A stretch of DNA of 64,000 bases from Luteibacter aegosomatissinici. GTDB lineage: Bacteria > Pseudomonadota > Gammaproteobacteria > Xanthomonadales > Rhodanobacteraceae. The notes under the pieces were generated by a model. The model searched no databases, had not been told where the DNA came from, and worked only from the letters and a program-made list of their open reading frames with translations. Numbering within the stretch: position 1 is the stretch's first letter; the number at the start of each line of letters is the position of its first letter. Shown piece by piece: positions 26,664-35,781 of this stretch. A program made the translations under genes and the position numbers. The stretch spans positions 4,821,501 to 4,885,500 of the forward strand of contig NZ_CP095742.1 in assembly GCF_023078495.1 (NCBI RefSeq), given 5' to 3'.

Positions 26664-28940
26664 TTAGCGCAACTGCACGTCGCCGATCACCCAGAACGTC
26701 GACGGGCCCGGCTTGCCGGTGATCAGGATGCACAGGTCGTGCGTGCCTTCGCGCTTGGGCAGGATGCCGTCGAGCGTCGCCGGGCCACCCTTGGCCTTGG
26801 CCAGCGGGATGGTCGTGAGCTTCGGGCCGTCGCAGGTGTCCTGGTGGATCTCGATCTCGCCATCGCGCGACTTTGCCTTGCGCGTGACAATGCCGGCGGT
26901 GTCCTTCCACAGTGCGTAGTTGAAGGGCAGCTTGTTCACGCTGATGGCGACGCCGTAGCGGCCATCCAGCTTCACGCCCTTCCACGTCCAGCAGGTGTCC
27001 ATGATGTCCACCTTGTACACAGGGCGGACGCCGTCGACCAGCGTGGGCGATTCCACGCGAACCGGCAGCTTGCTGCTGCACAGGCCGAGCTCATCGCTGT
27101 TACGGCGCAGCAGTGACTTGGCATCGATCGTTTCCGAACGCGGGCCGGACAGGCCAAACCCGTTTGCGAAGGTGATGGCCTGCACCGTCGACGGGAGCGC
27201 AACCTCGAACGGACCGGTGTATTCCGGCGACTGCGCCGTGGGCGGCGTACCGTCGGTGGAATAGCGGATCTTGCCGTACCCGGTCTGGCTGGAGAGCGTG
27301 ACCGTCGCCTTGTCGTTGCCGGCGGCCTTTGCATCGATCGCCACCGCGAATGCGCTATCGGCCGGCATGATGCCCGCCGCACGGTAGCGTGAGAACTGCG
27401 CGGGCAGGCGAGTGAGGAAGCCGTTCCAGTCCGGGATCGGCGTCCACGTGCGCTCAGCCAGCGCAGCCATGCGCGGGAACAGCGCATGCTGCACGCGCTG
27501 CCAGTTGGGCTGGTATTCGGTAAACAGGGTGATCTGTTCGCCCAGCACGTGGCTTGCCTTGTCGGCCGGGATGCCCGCTGGTACTGGCTCAAACTTGTAC
27601 ACGCTTTCGAGCGACTGGATATTCGGACGGCCCGCGGGCTCGTCGGCCATGCTGGACTGCAGGTAATCCATGTACAGGTTCGGCGAAGGCGCCATCACCA
27701 CATCATGGCCTGCATTGGCCGCCTTGATCGCGCCGGCCGTGCCGCGCCATGACATGACCGTGGCGCTGGCGGGCACCTTGCCATCGAGGATTTCGTCCCA
27801 GCCGATCAGGCGGCGATGGTGCTGCTCGAGGTATTCGCCGATGCGCGCAACGAACCAGCCCTGCATCTTCTCTTCGTCATCGATGCCCAGCGACTTCATC
27901 TTCGCCTGCACCTTGGGCGAGTGCTCCCACTCATCCTTGGCCGCTTCATCACCACCCACGTGGATATACGTGGACGGGAAGATATCCATCACTTCGTCGA
28001 GCACGTCCTCCAGGAAGGTAAACGTGCCGTCGTCGACGTTGAACAGTGCAGTGTTCACGCCCCAGTCCGCCGATACCGTGTGCTTCTTGCCGGCGCCGTA
28101 CTGAGGATAGGCCGCGACGGCCGCCTGCGCGTGGCCAGGCATTTCGATTTCAGGCACCACGGTAATGTGGCGCTCGGCCGCGTAGGCGACGATCTGCTTC
28201 GCCTCTTCCTTGGTGTAGAAGCCGCAATACGGCTTGTCCGCACCGCCGGTGATCGCGATATCCGGGCCTACTGGCGTACGGCACGAAGCCACATCGGTCA
28301 GCTTGGGATACTTTTCGATCTGCAGGCGCCAGCCCTGGTCATCGGTAAGGTGCCAGTGGAAGGTGTTGAGCTTGTGCATGGCCATCTGGTCGAGCAGGTG
28401 CTCGATCTCGCTGACCGACTGGAAGTGGCGGCTGGAATCCAGCATGAGCCCGCGCCATTCAAAGCGCGGTTTATCGACGATGTGCACGCCCGGCAGGCCG
28501 TTCTGCGCGGCAGGGTCGGTCGCCAGCTGCCACAGCGTCACGGCACCGTAGAACAGGCCGGTTTCGTCGTTGGCGGCAATCCGCACGCCCTTGTCGTCGA
28601 CATCGAGCGCGTAGGCCTCGATGCCCTTCACGGAGGCTTCGGTGTGCAACCAGATGGTCCCGGCACCCGGCTTGCCTTCCACGATGGGCACGGTGACACC
28701 GCGCGCCTGGCGCAGCCAGCCCTGCAACTGGGTGGCTACCTTCTTCGCCTGGGTATCCCCGGCGGCGGTGGCGATCTTCGTGGACGCATCGATGCGGAAG
28801 TGGCCCGGTACGCGGGACAGCTGCGCGGGCATCGGTATCAGCGACAGCGGTGTCGTATCGACGGGGGCGGTGGTCTGCCTCGGCTGGCTGGCACAGGCGG
28901 CAAGGCCGGTGGCCATGGCGAGGAGGAGGATACGGCGCAT
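26664..28940 (-). CDS. Beta-N-acetylhexosaminidase lipoprotein, GH20
   Basis: Exported lipoprotein of 758 residues that removes terminal GlcNAc from chito-oligosaccharides. The lipobox GLAAC places the lipidated cysteine at residue 16. An N-terminal GH20b domain (about 30-155) precedes the catalytic barrel, which starts near PRFEWRGLMLDSSRHF. The catalytic Asp-Glu pair is in HVGGDEAAKDEW. A chitobiase C-terminal-type domain follows (IRYSTDGTPPTAQSPEYTGP), then a further ~140-residue beta-rich tail ending WVIGDVQLR. Lipobox and catalytic residues are intact. It lies downstream of the large TonB receptor on the same strand, but a terminator separates them. It supplies the substrate for the nag genes 4-18 kb away. 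Confidence 0.93.
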   Translation of the reverse strand: MRRILLLAMATGLAACASQPRQTTAPVDTTPLSLIPMPAQLSRVPGHFRIDASTKIATAAGDTQAKKVATQLQGWLRQARGVTVPIVEGKPGAGTIWLHTEASVKGIEAYALDVDDKGVRIAANDETGLFYGAVTLWQLATDPAAQNGLPGVHIVDKPRFEWRGLMLDSSRHFQSVSEIEHLLDQMAMHKLNTFHWHLTDDQGWRLQIEKYPKLTDVASCRTPVGPDIAITGGADKPYCGFYTKEEAKQIVAYAAERHITVVPEIEMPGHAQAAVAAYPQYGAGKKHTVSADWGVNTALFNVDDGTFTFLEDVLDEVMDIFPSTYIHVGGDEAAKDEWEHSPKVQAKMKSLGIDDEEKMQGWFVARIGEYLEQHHRRLIGWDEILDGKVPASATVMSWRGTAGAIKAANAGHDVVMAPSPNLYMDYLQSSMADEPAGRPNIQSLESVYKFEPVPAGIPADKASHVLGEQITLFTEYQPNWQRVQHALFPRMAALAERTWTPIPDWNGFLTRLPAQFSRYRAAGIMPADSAFAVAIDAKAAGNDKATVTLSSQTGYGKIRYSTDGTPPTAQSPEYTGPFEVALPSTVQAITFANGFGLSGPRSETIDAKSLLRRNSDELGLCSSKLPVRVESPTLVDGVRPVYKVDIMDTCWTWKGVKLDGRYGVAISVNKLPFNYALWKDTAGIVTRKAKSRDGEIEIHQDTCDGPKLTTIPLAKAKGGPATLDGILPKREGTHDLCILITGKPGPSTFWVIGDVQLR

Positions 28941-29043
28941 GCGATGGCCCTGTGTCGTCACTGGCGATAGAGGCCGAAGCCTACGGGGTTCGCGGTAAAG
29001 CGTAAATAGTAAGCAGTCAGCAAACACCACACGCTTGCGCGTC

Positions 29044-29084
29044 AAAAAAAAAGCGGGCCCGGCAAAGGGATTCGTCGGGCCCGT
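29044..29084 (-). terminator. Rho-independent terminator of the large TonB receptor gene
   Basis: On the minus strand an 8-base stem CGGGCCCG/CGGGCCCG with a 14-base loop is followed directly by a run of nine T. It lies 64 bases past the receptor stop and before the GH20 gene, so most transcripts should end here. Confidence 0.88.
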
Positions 29085-29110
29085 GGGGAATCGTGCTTCG
29101 AGGGTTATGT

Positions 29111-29128
29111 GCGGCCATCCGTGGCCGC
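29111..29128. other. Short hairpin GCGGCCA-TCCG-TGGCCGC
   Basis: A perfect 7-base stem with a 4-base loop sits between the receptor stop codon and the terminator hairpin. It may protect the mRNA 3' end. No T-run follows. Confidence 0.4.
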
Positions 29129-29147
29129 CAAGCCATGACGCTAACGC

Positions 29148-31880
29148 TTAGAGATCGAAATGCACCGAGGCCATGTAGCGGCGGCCGGTGGTGTACTTCG
29201 CGACCGGCATATCGGTCGTGGTCAGGTACTGCTTGTACTTCTCGTTCGTCAGGTTCATGCCCGCGAGGGTGAACGAGACGTTCTTGTTGAGCTTCCAGCC
29301 GAGCGTGGCACCCAGGTCGCCGTAATCGGCCGTGGTGGCCGGCGGCGCACCGGCGATGTAACCGCCGGCGAGGTACTTGCTGCGCCAGTTGTACGTGACG
29401 CGGGCGCTGAACGGGCCCATTTCGTAGTACGGGCTCACCGAGTACGCGTTCTGCGAGTTGTACGGCAGCGCGCCACCTGCATCCAGCGTGCCCTTGGCGT
29501 AGGTGTAGCTCGCCGTCACGCCCAGGCCGGTATCCCAGAATGCCTGCTGGTAGCTGACCGTGCCGCCGCGGATCTTGCCGCCGCCGGTGTTGCGCGGACG
29601 GCTGATCGAGTATTCGCAGAAGCCATCCGGGGTGCAGAGACCCTGCGCGACCTGGCGGGCAAACGTGGCCTGGTCGTTGACGATGCCCGAGTTGTAGAGC
29701 AGCTCGTTCGCCGAATCGACCAGCACGTAATCATCGATCTGCTTCAGGAAGCCGGTCACGGCCAGGTAGGACTGCGGCGCGAAATACCACTCCGCGGCGA
29801 GCGAGTAGTTCTTCGACTTGTAGTCCTTCAGGTCCGGGTTGCCGCCCGAGCCGGTGAGCACCGAGTCGTTGAGGAACAGGTTGTTCACCTGCATGTTGTA
29901 CGGCGGACGTGCGATCACCTTGGCGGCCGCACCGCGCAGCACGATGTCGTCGGTCAGGTCGTACGCGATGTTCAGGCTGGGCAGCCAGTTCTTCGTGGTG
30001 CGCGACGAGGTCTGCCACGAACCCGGCGGTGCCGGCAGCACCGGGGCGCCGCTGTAGTTGAAGCCGGTGCCGTCGGTCTTGGTATCGACGTAGCGGATAC
30101 CGAAGTTGCCGTGGAAGCCACCGCCCGCGAAGTTGGCCTGGCCATAAGCGGCGTTGGTCTTCTCGACGAGCTTGTACGTGCCGTTGAGGTACGTACCCGG
30201 GTCTTCGTTGCCGCCGTTGGTGTTGCGCACCCAGGCGTACTGGGCGTCACGATCAGGCATGACATGGTTGGCCGAGCCATCCAGGCCATCGAGGGCGCCG
30301 AGCGTATCGGTGTAACCACCGAAGCCGAGGGCTTCCAGGTTGGTCGGGGCGTTACCGCCGTACACGTGGGCGGTCATGCCTTCTTCGTGGCGGTTCCAGC
30401 GGTAGCCGAACGCCAGTTCGTTGATGAACGAATCGAAGAACTTCGAGAAATCGAGCTGGCCGTACGTGTCACGCGAGTGCGCGGAGTACGAACCGTAGTT
30501 ACCGGGCCAGCCACCCAGGCCATCCACGTCACCCATGTGCCAGTTGGCCGGGTCACGTGCGGCGGCGGGGCTGTCGAAGTTGAAGCCCTTGTTGATATCC
30601 CAGGTATAACCACCGGCGTACACCGGCTCCATCACCGCCTGCGAGATATTGTCGTTGATCGCCTTGCTGTAGCCGGCTGCGCCGGACAGCTGCCAGCCAT
30701 CACCGTGCCAGGTCGACTTCAGGTCATGGGCAACCGTGCGCACCACCGACTTGCGGATGTTGCTGTCGAACGTACCCTGCGCGATGGCCGGGCAAGTCGG
30801 ATCGTCGTTGCCGCAGACGTGGCCGCCGGTGACCACGCCGTTCGGGCCCTGGTTGAAGCTGGTGACGTTACCCGGCGTCGCACCGGTGAACGGATACAGC
30901 GACTGGTTCCAGTTATCGAAGTTTTCGCGGACGAACAGGTTGTTGAAATCGATATCCCAGTTGTCCGTCGGGCGGAACTGCAGGCCCAGCGTCGCGGTAT
31001 CGCGCTTGCGCTTCTGCTGGAACCACGCCGAGTTGACCTCATCGGGCACCTTGGCGTTCGGATCCAGCGTGCCATTGGCGATGCCGGCGGCAACGGCCGG
31101 GCTCGAGGCCCACTTGGAGACCGGGCTGTAGCTGAAGATTTCAAAGCCCTGGCGGTCGATCTTTTCCTCGTAATGCTGGATCGAGGTGACGATGCCGAAG
31201 GTGTTGGACTCGTTCTTCCAGCTATACAGCGCCGAGCCGTTCGGGCGTGCACCCGGCGTGGCCTGGTCGTTGTAGTTTAGGCCGAACGAACCGCGGACCG
31301 TGTTGGCCGGCAGGTCGAGCGGGTTCAGCGTGTGCAGCAGCACCGTGCCGCCCAGGCTGCCTTCGGTCAGGCGGGCTTCGGGCGACTTGTACACTTCCAG
31401 GCGGCCGACGATTTCCGGGGCCAGCATGGTGAAGTCAAAGCCGCGGTTCGGCTGCGCGCCGTACTGCCACGGGGTCTGCGACACCGGCTGGCCGTTGAGG
31501 AACGTCAGGTTGAGGCTGGGATCGGTACCGTCGATCGATACGCGGTCACCCTGGCCGAACTGACGATCGATCGTGACACCAGGGACCTGGGTCATCGCTT
31601 CGGCGACGTTGGTGTTGGGGAACTTGCCGATGTCTTCGGCCGTCACGGCCTCGACGATGGCATCGGCATTGCGCTTGGTGTCGAGCGACTTCTCAAGGCT
31701 GGCGCGAATGCCGGTGACGGTGATGCCCTCGAGCTGGGCTGCCTTGGCAGCATCAGCCTTTTGCTGGGCGGTCTGCGTCTTGGCCGGCTGCGTCGACGCG
31801 TCCTGCGCGGCGGCTACACCGGTGAAACAACAGAGTCCGGCGATAATGCTCGCCGTGAGCAGATTCCTACGATGCGACAT
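29148..31880 (-). CDS. Carbohydrate-type TonB-dependent receptor (chito-oligosaccharide/GlcNAc locus)
   Basis: Outer-membrane transporter of 910 residues. A signal peptide (to about residue 25) is followed by a low-complexity Gln/Ala/Lys stretch and a TonB box EGITVTGIRASLEKSL near 51-66. Plug signatures are AVTAEDIGKFPNTNVAEAMTQVPGV and LEVYKSPEARLTEGSLGGTV, the form seen in carbohydrate-type receptors of Xanthomonas and Caulobacter. The barrel ends with the aromatic RRYMASVHFDL. A strong ribosome-binding site (GGGAGG before ACACC-ATG) fixes the start. It lies downstream of the glucokinase-type gene on the same strand with 119 bases between, next to GH20 and the nag transporter. Uptake of GlcNAc oligomers is inferred from this context only. 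Confidence 0.9.
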   Translation of the reverse strand: MSHRRNLLTASIIAGLCCFTGVAAAQDASTQPAKTQTAQQKADAAKAAQLEGITVTGIRASLEKSLDTKRNADAIVEAVTAEDIGKFPNTNVAEAMTQVPGVTIDRQFGQGDRVSIDGTDPSLNLTFLNGQPVSQTPWQYGAQPNRGFDFTMLAPEIVGRLEVYKSPEARLTEGSLGGTVLLHTLNPLDLPANTVRGSFGLNYNDQATPGARPNGSALYSWKNESNTFGIVTSIQHYEEKIDRQGFEIFSYSPVSKWASSPAVAAGIANGTLDPNAKVPDEVNSAWFQQKRKRDTATLGLQFRPTDNWDIDFNNLFVRENFDNWNQSLYPFTGATPGNVTSFNQGPNGVVTGGHVCGNDDPTCPAIAQGTFDSNIRKSVVRTVAHDLKSTWHGDGWQLSGAAGYSKAINDNISQAVMEPVYAGGYTWDINKGFNFDSPAAARDPANWHMGDVDGLGGWPGNYGSYSAHSRDTYGQLDFSKFFDSFINELAFGYRWNRHEEGMTAHVYGGNAPTNLEALGFGGYTDTLGALDGLDGSANHVMPDRDAQYAWVRNTNGGNEDPGTYLNGTYKLVEKTNAAYGQANFAGGGFHGNFGIRYVDTKTDGTGFNYSGAPVLPAPPGSWQTSSRTTKNWLPSLNIAYDLTDDIVLRGAAAKVIARPPYNMQVNNLFLNDSVLTGSGGNPDLKDYKSKNYSLAAEWYFAPQSYLAVTGFLKQIDDYVLVDSANELLYNSGIVNDQATFARQVAQGLCTPDGFCEYSISRPRNTGGGKIRGGTVSYQQAFWDTGLGVTASYTYAKGTLDAGGALPYNSQNAYSVSPYYEMGPFSARVTYNWRSKYLAGGYIAGAPPATTADYGDLGATLGWKLNKNVSFTLAGMNLTNEKYKQYLTTTDMPVAKYTTGRRYMASVHFDL

Positions 31881-31999
31881 GGTGTCCTCCCCTCAGAGGA
31901 TGTAGCTCCGGCGGGTTTCGCGGCCGCGCCGTGCTTTCGTTGCTATCGAAGAGCCTTTCGGCCCGGTTTTTTACTGAGCCTGCGTTCCTTTCCCGCTCA

Positions 32000-33025
32000 T
32001 CAATGAGCTATCGAACCGTGCAGGTAGAGACCGGCGGCACCGATCACACCCAACTGTCCGTGGTCCATCAGACGTACCGGCACTTGCTGGAGAAAGGCGC
32101 GCATGACGCCCTTGTTGAAAAACCTGTCTGCGAAGCTGCTGGCGGCAAGGTAGTCGCGCACCTGGGGCAGGATGCCGCCGGCCAGGAACACGCCACCGCG
32201 GGCGCCGTAGAGCATGGCGAGATCGCCGACGAAGCTGCCGAGCAGGCCGCAGAACACATCCAGGGCTTCCACCGCAGCCGGATCGTTGCCGGCGAGGGCG
32301 GCCGTGGTGACGGCGGCGGGTTCGGCGAGCGTCGCGGGGGTGCCGCGCAGCGTCGAAATGGCTTTATAGAGATTGACGAGGCCTGGGCCGGAGAGGGCGG
32401 TCTCGTACGAAACGTAGTCACGGCTCTTCGCGAGCTCGGCCAGGATGGCGGCTTCGCGCGGGGTGCCGGGGGCGAGCGAGATCTGGCCGGCTTCGGTGGG
32501 CAGCACGGTGGCGTGCGGCTTGCCGGGCAACAACACCGCTGAGCCGAGGCCCGTGCCTGGGCCCATCACCAGGATGGGGCCGGCGGCCGGCGTGGCAGCG
32601 GTTTCAATGATGGCGGTGGTTTCGTGATCGCGCAGGAACTGGCAGGCGTAAGCCACCGCCTCGAAATCGTTCACGACGCTCAGGCCGGCCAGGTGCAGGC
32701 TTTCGCGGATGTCGCCGATGGAGACCGGCCAGGGCAGGTTCTCGTTGACGATGGCGTCGCCCAGTACATAGCCCGCGCTGGCCACCGCGCAATGCTGCAC
32801 GGCGAACTGGCCCTCGAGGTGGCCGACGAAATCCTTCAGCACGGCGGTAAGGCTGGGCCAGTCGGCGCAGGCATAGCGCTCGTAGCGCAGTACTTCGAAG
32901 GTGCCCCCGGCCAGTTCGGGACGGACCAGGCCGATACGGGCATGCGTGCCGCCCACGTCGGCGGCGATGAACGCCTCCGCACGCGCCGTCCGCACAGCTT
33001 CCCGCTTGTTCGCCTGCTCGCCCAC
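32000..33025 (-). CDS. glk: Glucokinase-family sugar kinase
   Basis: Cytoplasmic ATP-dependent hexose kinase of 341 residues of the Glk (non-ROK) family. The phosphate-binding FIAADVGGTHARIGLV lies at the N-terminus. VVNDFEAVAYA carries the catalytic Asp, LVMGPGTGLGSAVL is the second phosphate loop, and GGVFLAGGI lies near the C-terminus. The GTG start is chosen because AAGGGG lies six bases upstream; an ATG much further up would add about 40 unrelated residues. Its place between the GlcNAc-type receptor and NagP suggests it phosphorylates glucose or GlcNAc entering through NagP. A separate NagK is not seen. The mRNA leader contains a strong inverted repeat. Confidence 0.9.
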   Translation of the reverse strand: MGEQANKREAVRTARAEAFIAADVGGTHARIGLVRPELAGGTFEVLRYERYACADWPSLTAVLKDFVGHLEGQFAVQHCAVASAGYVLGDAIVNENLPWPVSIGDIRESLHLAGLSVVNDFEAVAYACQFLRDHETTAIIETAATPAAGPILVMGPGTGLGSAVLLPGKPHATVLPTEAGQISLAPGTPREAAILAELAKSRDYVSYETALSGPGLVNLYKAISTLRGTPATLAEPAAVTTAALAGNDPAAVEALDVFCGLLGSFVGDLAMLYGARGGVFLAGGILPQVRDYLAASSFADRFFNKGVMRAFLQQVPVRLMDHGQLGVIGAAGLYLHGSIAH

Positions 33026-33052
33026 GTTTAACCCCTTGGTTCCCTGCGATGC

Positions 33053-33075
33053 GGTCACATGAATTTCCTGTGACC
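33053..33075. promoter_or_regulatory. Inverted repeat GGTCACA-N9-TGTGACC before glk
   Basis: Perfect 7-base arms separated by nine bases, starting 28 bases upstream of the glk GTG. The arm order is opposite to a CRP/Clp site (TGTGA-N6-TCACA), so it is not that. It may be an operator or a hairpin in the glk mRNA leader. Confidence 0.45.
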
Positions 33076-33105
33076 CCCTTGTTACGACTGAGTCTGTGAG
33101 CCAGA

Positions 33106-33119
33106 TGACAACGTTGTCA
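33106..33119. promoter_or_regulatory. LacI-type operator TGACAACGTTGTCA
   Basis: Perfect 14-base CG-centred palindrome of the form bound by LacI-family repressors, in the gap between divergent glk and nagP. On the glk strand, TTGACA (a -35 hexamer) overlaps one arm, so occupancy would block glk transcription. The LacI-family gene just past nagP is the obvious candidate regulator. Confidence 0.7.
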
Positions 33120-33167
33120 ACAGGACAAATGGCTAGGACAGCCAACATCCCATCGTGCACTGCAACA

Positions 33168-33179
33168 GGAAACGTTTAC
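33168..33179. promoter_or_regulatory. LacI-type palindrome GGAAACGTTTAC
   Basis: AAACGTTT core with partly symmetric flanks, between the two TGACAACG sites. The only other copy noticed in the window, GGAAACGTTTTC, lies in the zwf/gntR gap. That hints at a shared LacI-family regulator. Confidence 0.45.
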
Positions 33180-33320
33180 GACCCGCGCCGCCCACCCGCG
33201 ACACCTTGCGCCGCAAGACCTTTTGGAACGATTGAATGCGCAGGATCAGATGCTTGCGGCGGCGCGACATCGAAAGTCATAACGAAATGCCAACACCCTG
33301 CCGGGTGGTAACACGCGGAT

Positions 33321-33334
33321 TGACAACGTTGCTC
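33321..33334. promoter_or_regulatory. LacI-type half-conserved operator TGACAACGTTGCTC before nagP
   Basis: The first 11 bases match the TGACAACGTTGTCA operator exactly; the right arm is degenerate. It overlaps TTGACA on the nagP strand in the same way as the glk-side site, about 60 bases upstream of the nagP ATG. The -10 element is less clear. Confidence 0.5.
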
Positions 33335-33391
33335 GCACGAGTCAATAAAGGGACAAAACCGCGGCACCAAACATCCAAAGGGGAGCAACCC

Positions 33392-34681
33392 ATGTCGTCC
33401 ACCACGGCCGCCGTCGGCGAGACGCGCCATTCGAGCGTCGGACCGATGATCATCATCGGCATCCTGTTTTTCATCTTCGGCTTCGTCACCTGGCTCAACG
33501 GCCCGCTGATCACCTTCGTGAAGCTGGCCTTCAACCTGGATGACGTGGGCGCGTTCCTTGTTCCCAGCGCGTTCTACCTGTCGTATTTCTTCCTCGCGCT
33601 GCCGGCCTCCTTCATCCTTAAGAAGACGGGCATGAAGAAGGGCATGGGCCTTGGCCTGTTCGTCATGGCGATCGGCGCGGCCACCTTCGGCCAGTTCGTC
33701 ACCATGCGCGTGTACCCGGGCGCGCTCACGGGCCTGTTCATCATAGGCGCGGGCCTTTCGCTGCTGCAGACCGCCTCCAACCCGTACATCTCGGTGCTGG
33801 GCCCGATCGATAGCGCAGCACAGCGCATCGCCTTCATGGGCATCTGTAACAAGATCGCCGGCGCGCTCGCACCGTTCGTGTTCGGCTGGGTGGTGATGAG
33901 CAACATCGGCGGCTTCGACAAGCAGATCGCCGCGGCCGGTTCGCCGGAGGAGAAGGAAGCGCTGCTCAATGCCTTCGCCGCGAAGGTGCACATGCCCTAC
34001 CTGGCCATGGCGGGCCTGCTGGTGGTGCTGGCGATCTGGGTGGTGCGCTCGTCGCTGCCGGAGATCCGCGCCTCCACCGATAACTCCGAGCGTGCCATCG
34101 GCCATGCCAAGGGTGGCATTTTCAGCTTCCCGCACCTGTGGCTGGGCGTGCTGTGCCTGTTCGTGTACGTGGGCGTGGAAGTGATGGCGGGCGACGCCAT
34201 CGGCACCTACGGCCAGGGCTTCGGCATGACGCCGGAAGACACCAAGCACTTCACCTCGTACACGCTGTTCGCCATGCTGATCGGCTACGTCGCCGGCCTG
34301 GTGCTGATCCCGAAGGTGGTCTCGCAGCACAAGTACCTGGCGATCTCGGCGATCCTCGGCGTGCTGTTCTCGATCGGCACCTATGCCACCACCGGTTACA
34401 CCTCGGTGGCGTTCGTGGCGGCACTGGGTTTTGCCAACGCCATGATGTGGCCGGCCATCTTCCCGCTCGCCATCAAGGGCCTGGGCAGCCTGACCGAATT
34501 CGGCTCGGCCCTGCTCATCATGGGCATCGCCGGTGGCGCGATCATCCCGCAGTTGTTCGCCCACCTGAAGCAAGGGCATGACTTCCAGCTGGTGTTCCTG
34601 GCCATCATGGTGCCGTGCTACCTGTACATCCTGTATTACGGCGCGGCGGGCCATAAGGTCGGCCAGCACGTCAAGGACTGA
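33392..34681 (+). CDS. nagP: NagP-type sugar MFS transporter (FucP/GluP family)
   Basis: Inner-membrane sugar:proton symporter of 429 residues with about 12 membrane segments. Family signatures are FFIFGFVTWLNGPLITF in the first helix, FLVPSAFYLSYFFLALPAS, LLQTASNPYISVLGP, RIAFMGICNKIAGALAPFVFG and VYVGVEVMAGDAIGTY. This FucP/GluP/NagP group carries glucose, fucose, galactose or GlcNAc. GlcNAc is favoured by the chitin-utilisation context; glucose remains possible given the neighbouring glucokinase. AAGGGGAG before CAACCC-ATG fixes the start. It is divergent from glk, with two LacI-type sites nearby, and is followed by a terminator hairpin and the LacI gene. Confidence 0.88.
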   Translation: MSSTTAAVGETRHSSVGPMIIIGILFFIFGFVTWLNGPLITFVKLAFNLDDVGAFLVPSAFYLSYFFLALPASFILKKTGMKKGMGLGLFVMAIGAATFGQFVTMRVYPGALTGLFIIGAGLSLLQTASNPYISVLGPIDSAAQRIAFMGICNKIAGALAPFVFGWVVMSNIGGFDKQIAAAGSPEEKEALLNAFAAKVHMPYLAMAGLLVVLAIWVVRSSLPEIRASTDNSERAIGHAKGGIFSFPHLWLGVLCLFVYVGVEVMAGDAIGTYGQGFGMTPEDTKHFTSYTLFAMLIGYVAGLVLIPKVVSQHKYLAISAILGVLFSIGTYATTGYTSVAFVAALGFANAMMWPAIFPLAIKGLGSLTEFGSALLIMGIAGGAIIPQLFAHLKQGHDFQLVFLAIMVPCYLYILYYGAAGHKVGQHVKD

Positions 34682-34700
34682 CGCCCCATCTTCGCTCGGT

Positions 34701-34730
34701 GACGGCCATCCGCTAGGATGGCCGTCTTGC
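34701..34730 (+). terminator. Hairpin terminator after nagP
   Basis: Perfect 11-base stem GACGGCCATCC/GGATGGCCGTC with loop GCTA, 20 bases after the nagP stop. Only a short TTGCT follows, so termination may be partial. Some transcripts could then read into the LacI gene. Confidence 0.65.
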
Positions 34731-34746
34731 TATCGAGGGTCGTGAT

Positions 34747-35775
34747 TTGCGTAGCCCCACCATCAAGGACGTGGCCGAGCGGGCCGGCGTGTCGCTGAAG
34801 ACCGTCTCCCGCGTCATCAACCACGAACCCTCCGTGCACGCCCGCACCCGTGACAAGGTGCAGCGCGCCATCGAGGCACTCGATTACCAGCCCGACCAGG
34901 CCGCCCGCAGCCTGCGCAGCTCGCGCACGTACGCGCTGGGCCTGGTTTATGACAATCCCAATGCGCACTACGTCATCGCCATGCAGAACGGCGTGCTGTC
35001 GGTGTGCCGGGAGCGCGGCTTCGGCCTGCAGATCCACCCCTGCGATTCGTCCGCCACGCGCCTCGCCGAGCAGCTCGGTGACCTGGTGCGGCGTAACCGC
35101 CTGGCCGGCCTGGTGCTGTGTCCGCCCATGTCGGAACAGCCGCAGCTGCTGGCGACGCTCACCGAACAGAACGTGCCCTTCGTGCGGATCATTTCCGCGC
35201 GGCAGGACCCGAAGGATGGCTGGCCGTGCGTGTTCGTCGATGACCGCGACGCCGCCTACGCGATCACCGAGCACCTGATCCAGCTCGGTCACCACCGCAT
35301 CGGTTTCCTCTGGGGTGGCAAGGAGCACCGCTCCAGCCCCGAGCGTTACCAGGGCTACGAGGATGCACTGCGCGAGTACGGCATCGAGATCGACCGCGCC
35401 CTGGTGGTGGAGGGTGATTACTCCTTCGACGATGGTTTCCGTGGTGCGCGCAAGCTGCTCGCGCTGCGCAATCCGCCCACCGCGATCTTTGGCTCGAACG
35501 ATGAGATTGCCGCGGGCGTGCTCGCCGCCGCACGCTCGGGCGGTGTCGATGTGCCATGGGAGCTTTCCATCGCCGGCTTCGAGGACAGTCCGTTCTCCAA
35601 GCAATCGTGGCCCGCGTTGACCACGTCCCGGCAGAACACCGAGGAGATCGGCCGCCACGCGGCACAGCGCCTCATCGCCGAGATCGAACGCGATAGCGCC
35701 GCCCCGCCGATCGACAACGAAGGCTTCAGCCCCGACCTGGTGGTGCGCGGCTCGACGGCACCGCGCCGCCTCTAA
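34747..35775 (+). CDS. LacI-family transcriptional repressor of the sugar locus
   Basis: DNA-binding regulator of 342 residues. The N-terminal LacI helix-turn-helix TIKDVAERAGVSLKTVSRVI and hinge helix (QPDQAARSLRSSRT) are followed by a periplasmic-binding-protein-like sensor domain (about 60-340). The start codon is TTG, with GAGGG nine bases upstream; no better ATG exists and the family N-terminus fits. TTG starts often accompany low expression. CG-centred palindromes in the nagP/glk gap are its likely operators. Xanthomonas nag loci also encode a LacI regulator beside nagP, which supports a role as a GlcNAc- or glucose-responsive repressor. Confidence 0.87.
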   Translation: MRSPTIKDVAERAGVSLKTVSRVINHEPSVHARTRDKVQRAIEALDYQPDQAARSLRSSRTYALGLVYDNPNAHYVIAMQNGVLSVCRERGFGLQIHPCDSSATRLAEQLGDLVRRNRLAGLVLCPPMSEQPQLLATLTEQNVPFVRIISARQDPKDGWPCVFVDDRDAAYAITEHLIQLGHHRIGFLWGGKEHRSSPERYQGYEDALREYGIEIDRALVVEGDYSFDDGFRGARKLLALRNPPTAIFGSNDEIAAGVLAAARSGGVDVPWELSIAGFEDSPFSKQSWPALTTSRQNTEEIGRHAAQRLIAEIERDSAAPPIDNEGFSPDLVVRGSTAPRRL

Positions 35776-35781
35776 CGCCCC

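Noticed and set aside
29160-31280. A 706-codon open frame antisense to the large TonB receptor gene
   Set aside because: It lacks any family signature and mirrors the codon bias of the real gene. Long antisense frames are expected in DNA of this GC content; similar ones lie over Lhr, edd, MprF and the FecA-like receptor.
33053-33075. CRP/Clp site before glk
   Set aside because: The arms are in the reverse order (GTCACA then TGTGAC) and the spacer is nine bases, so it does not match TGTGA-N6-TCACA.
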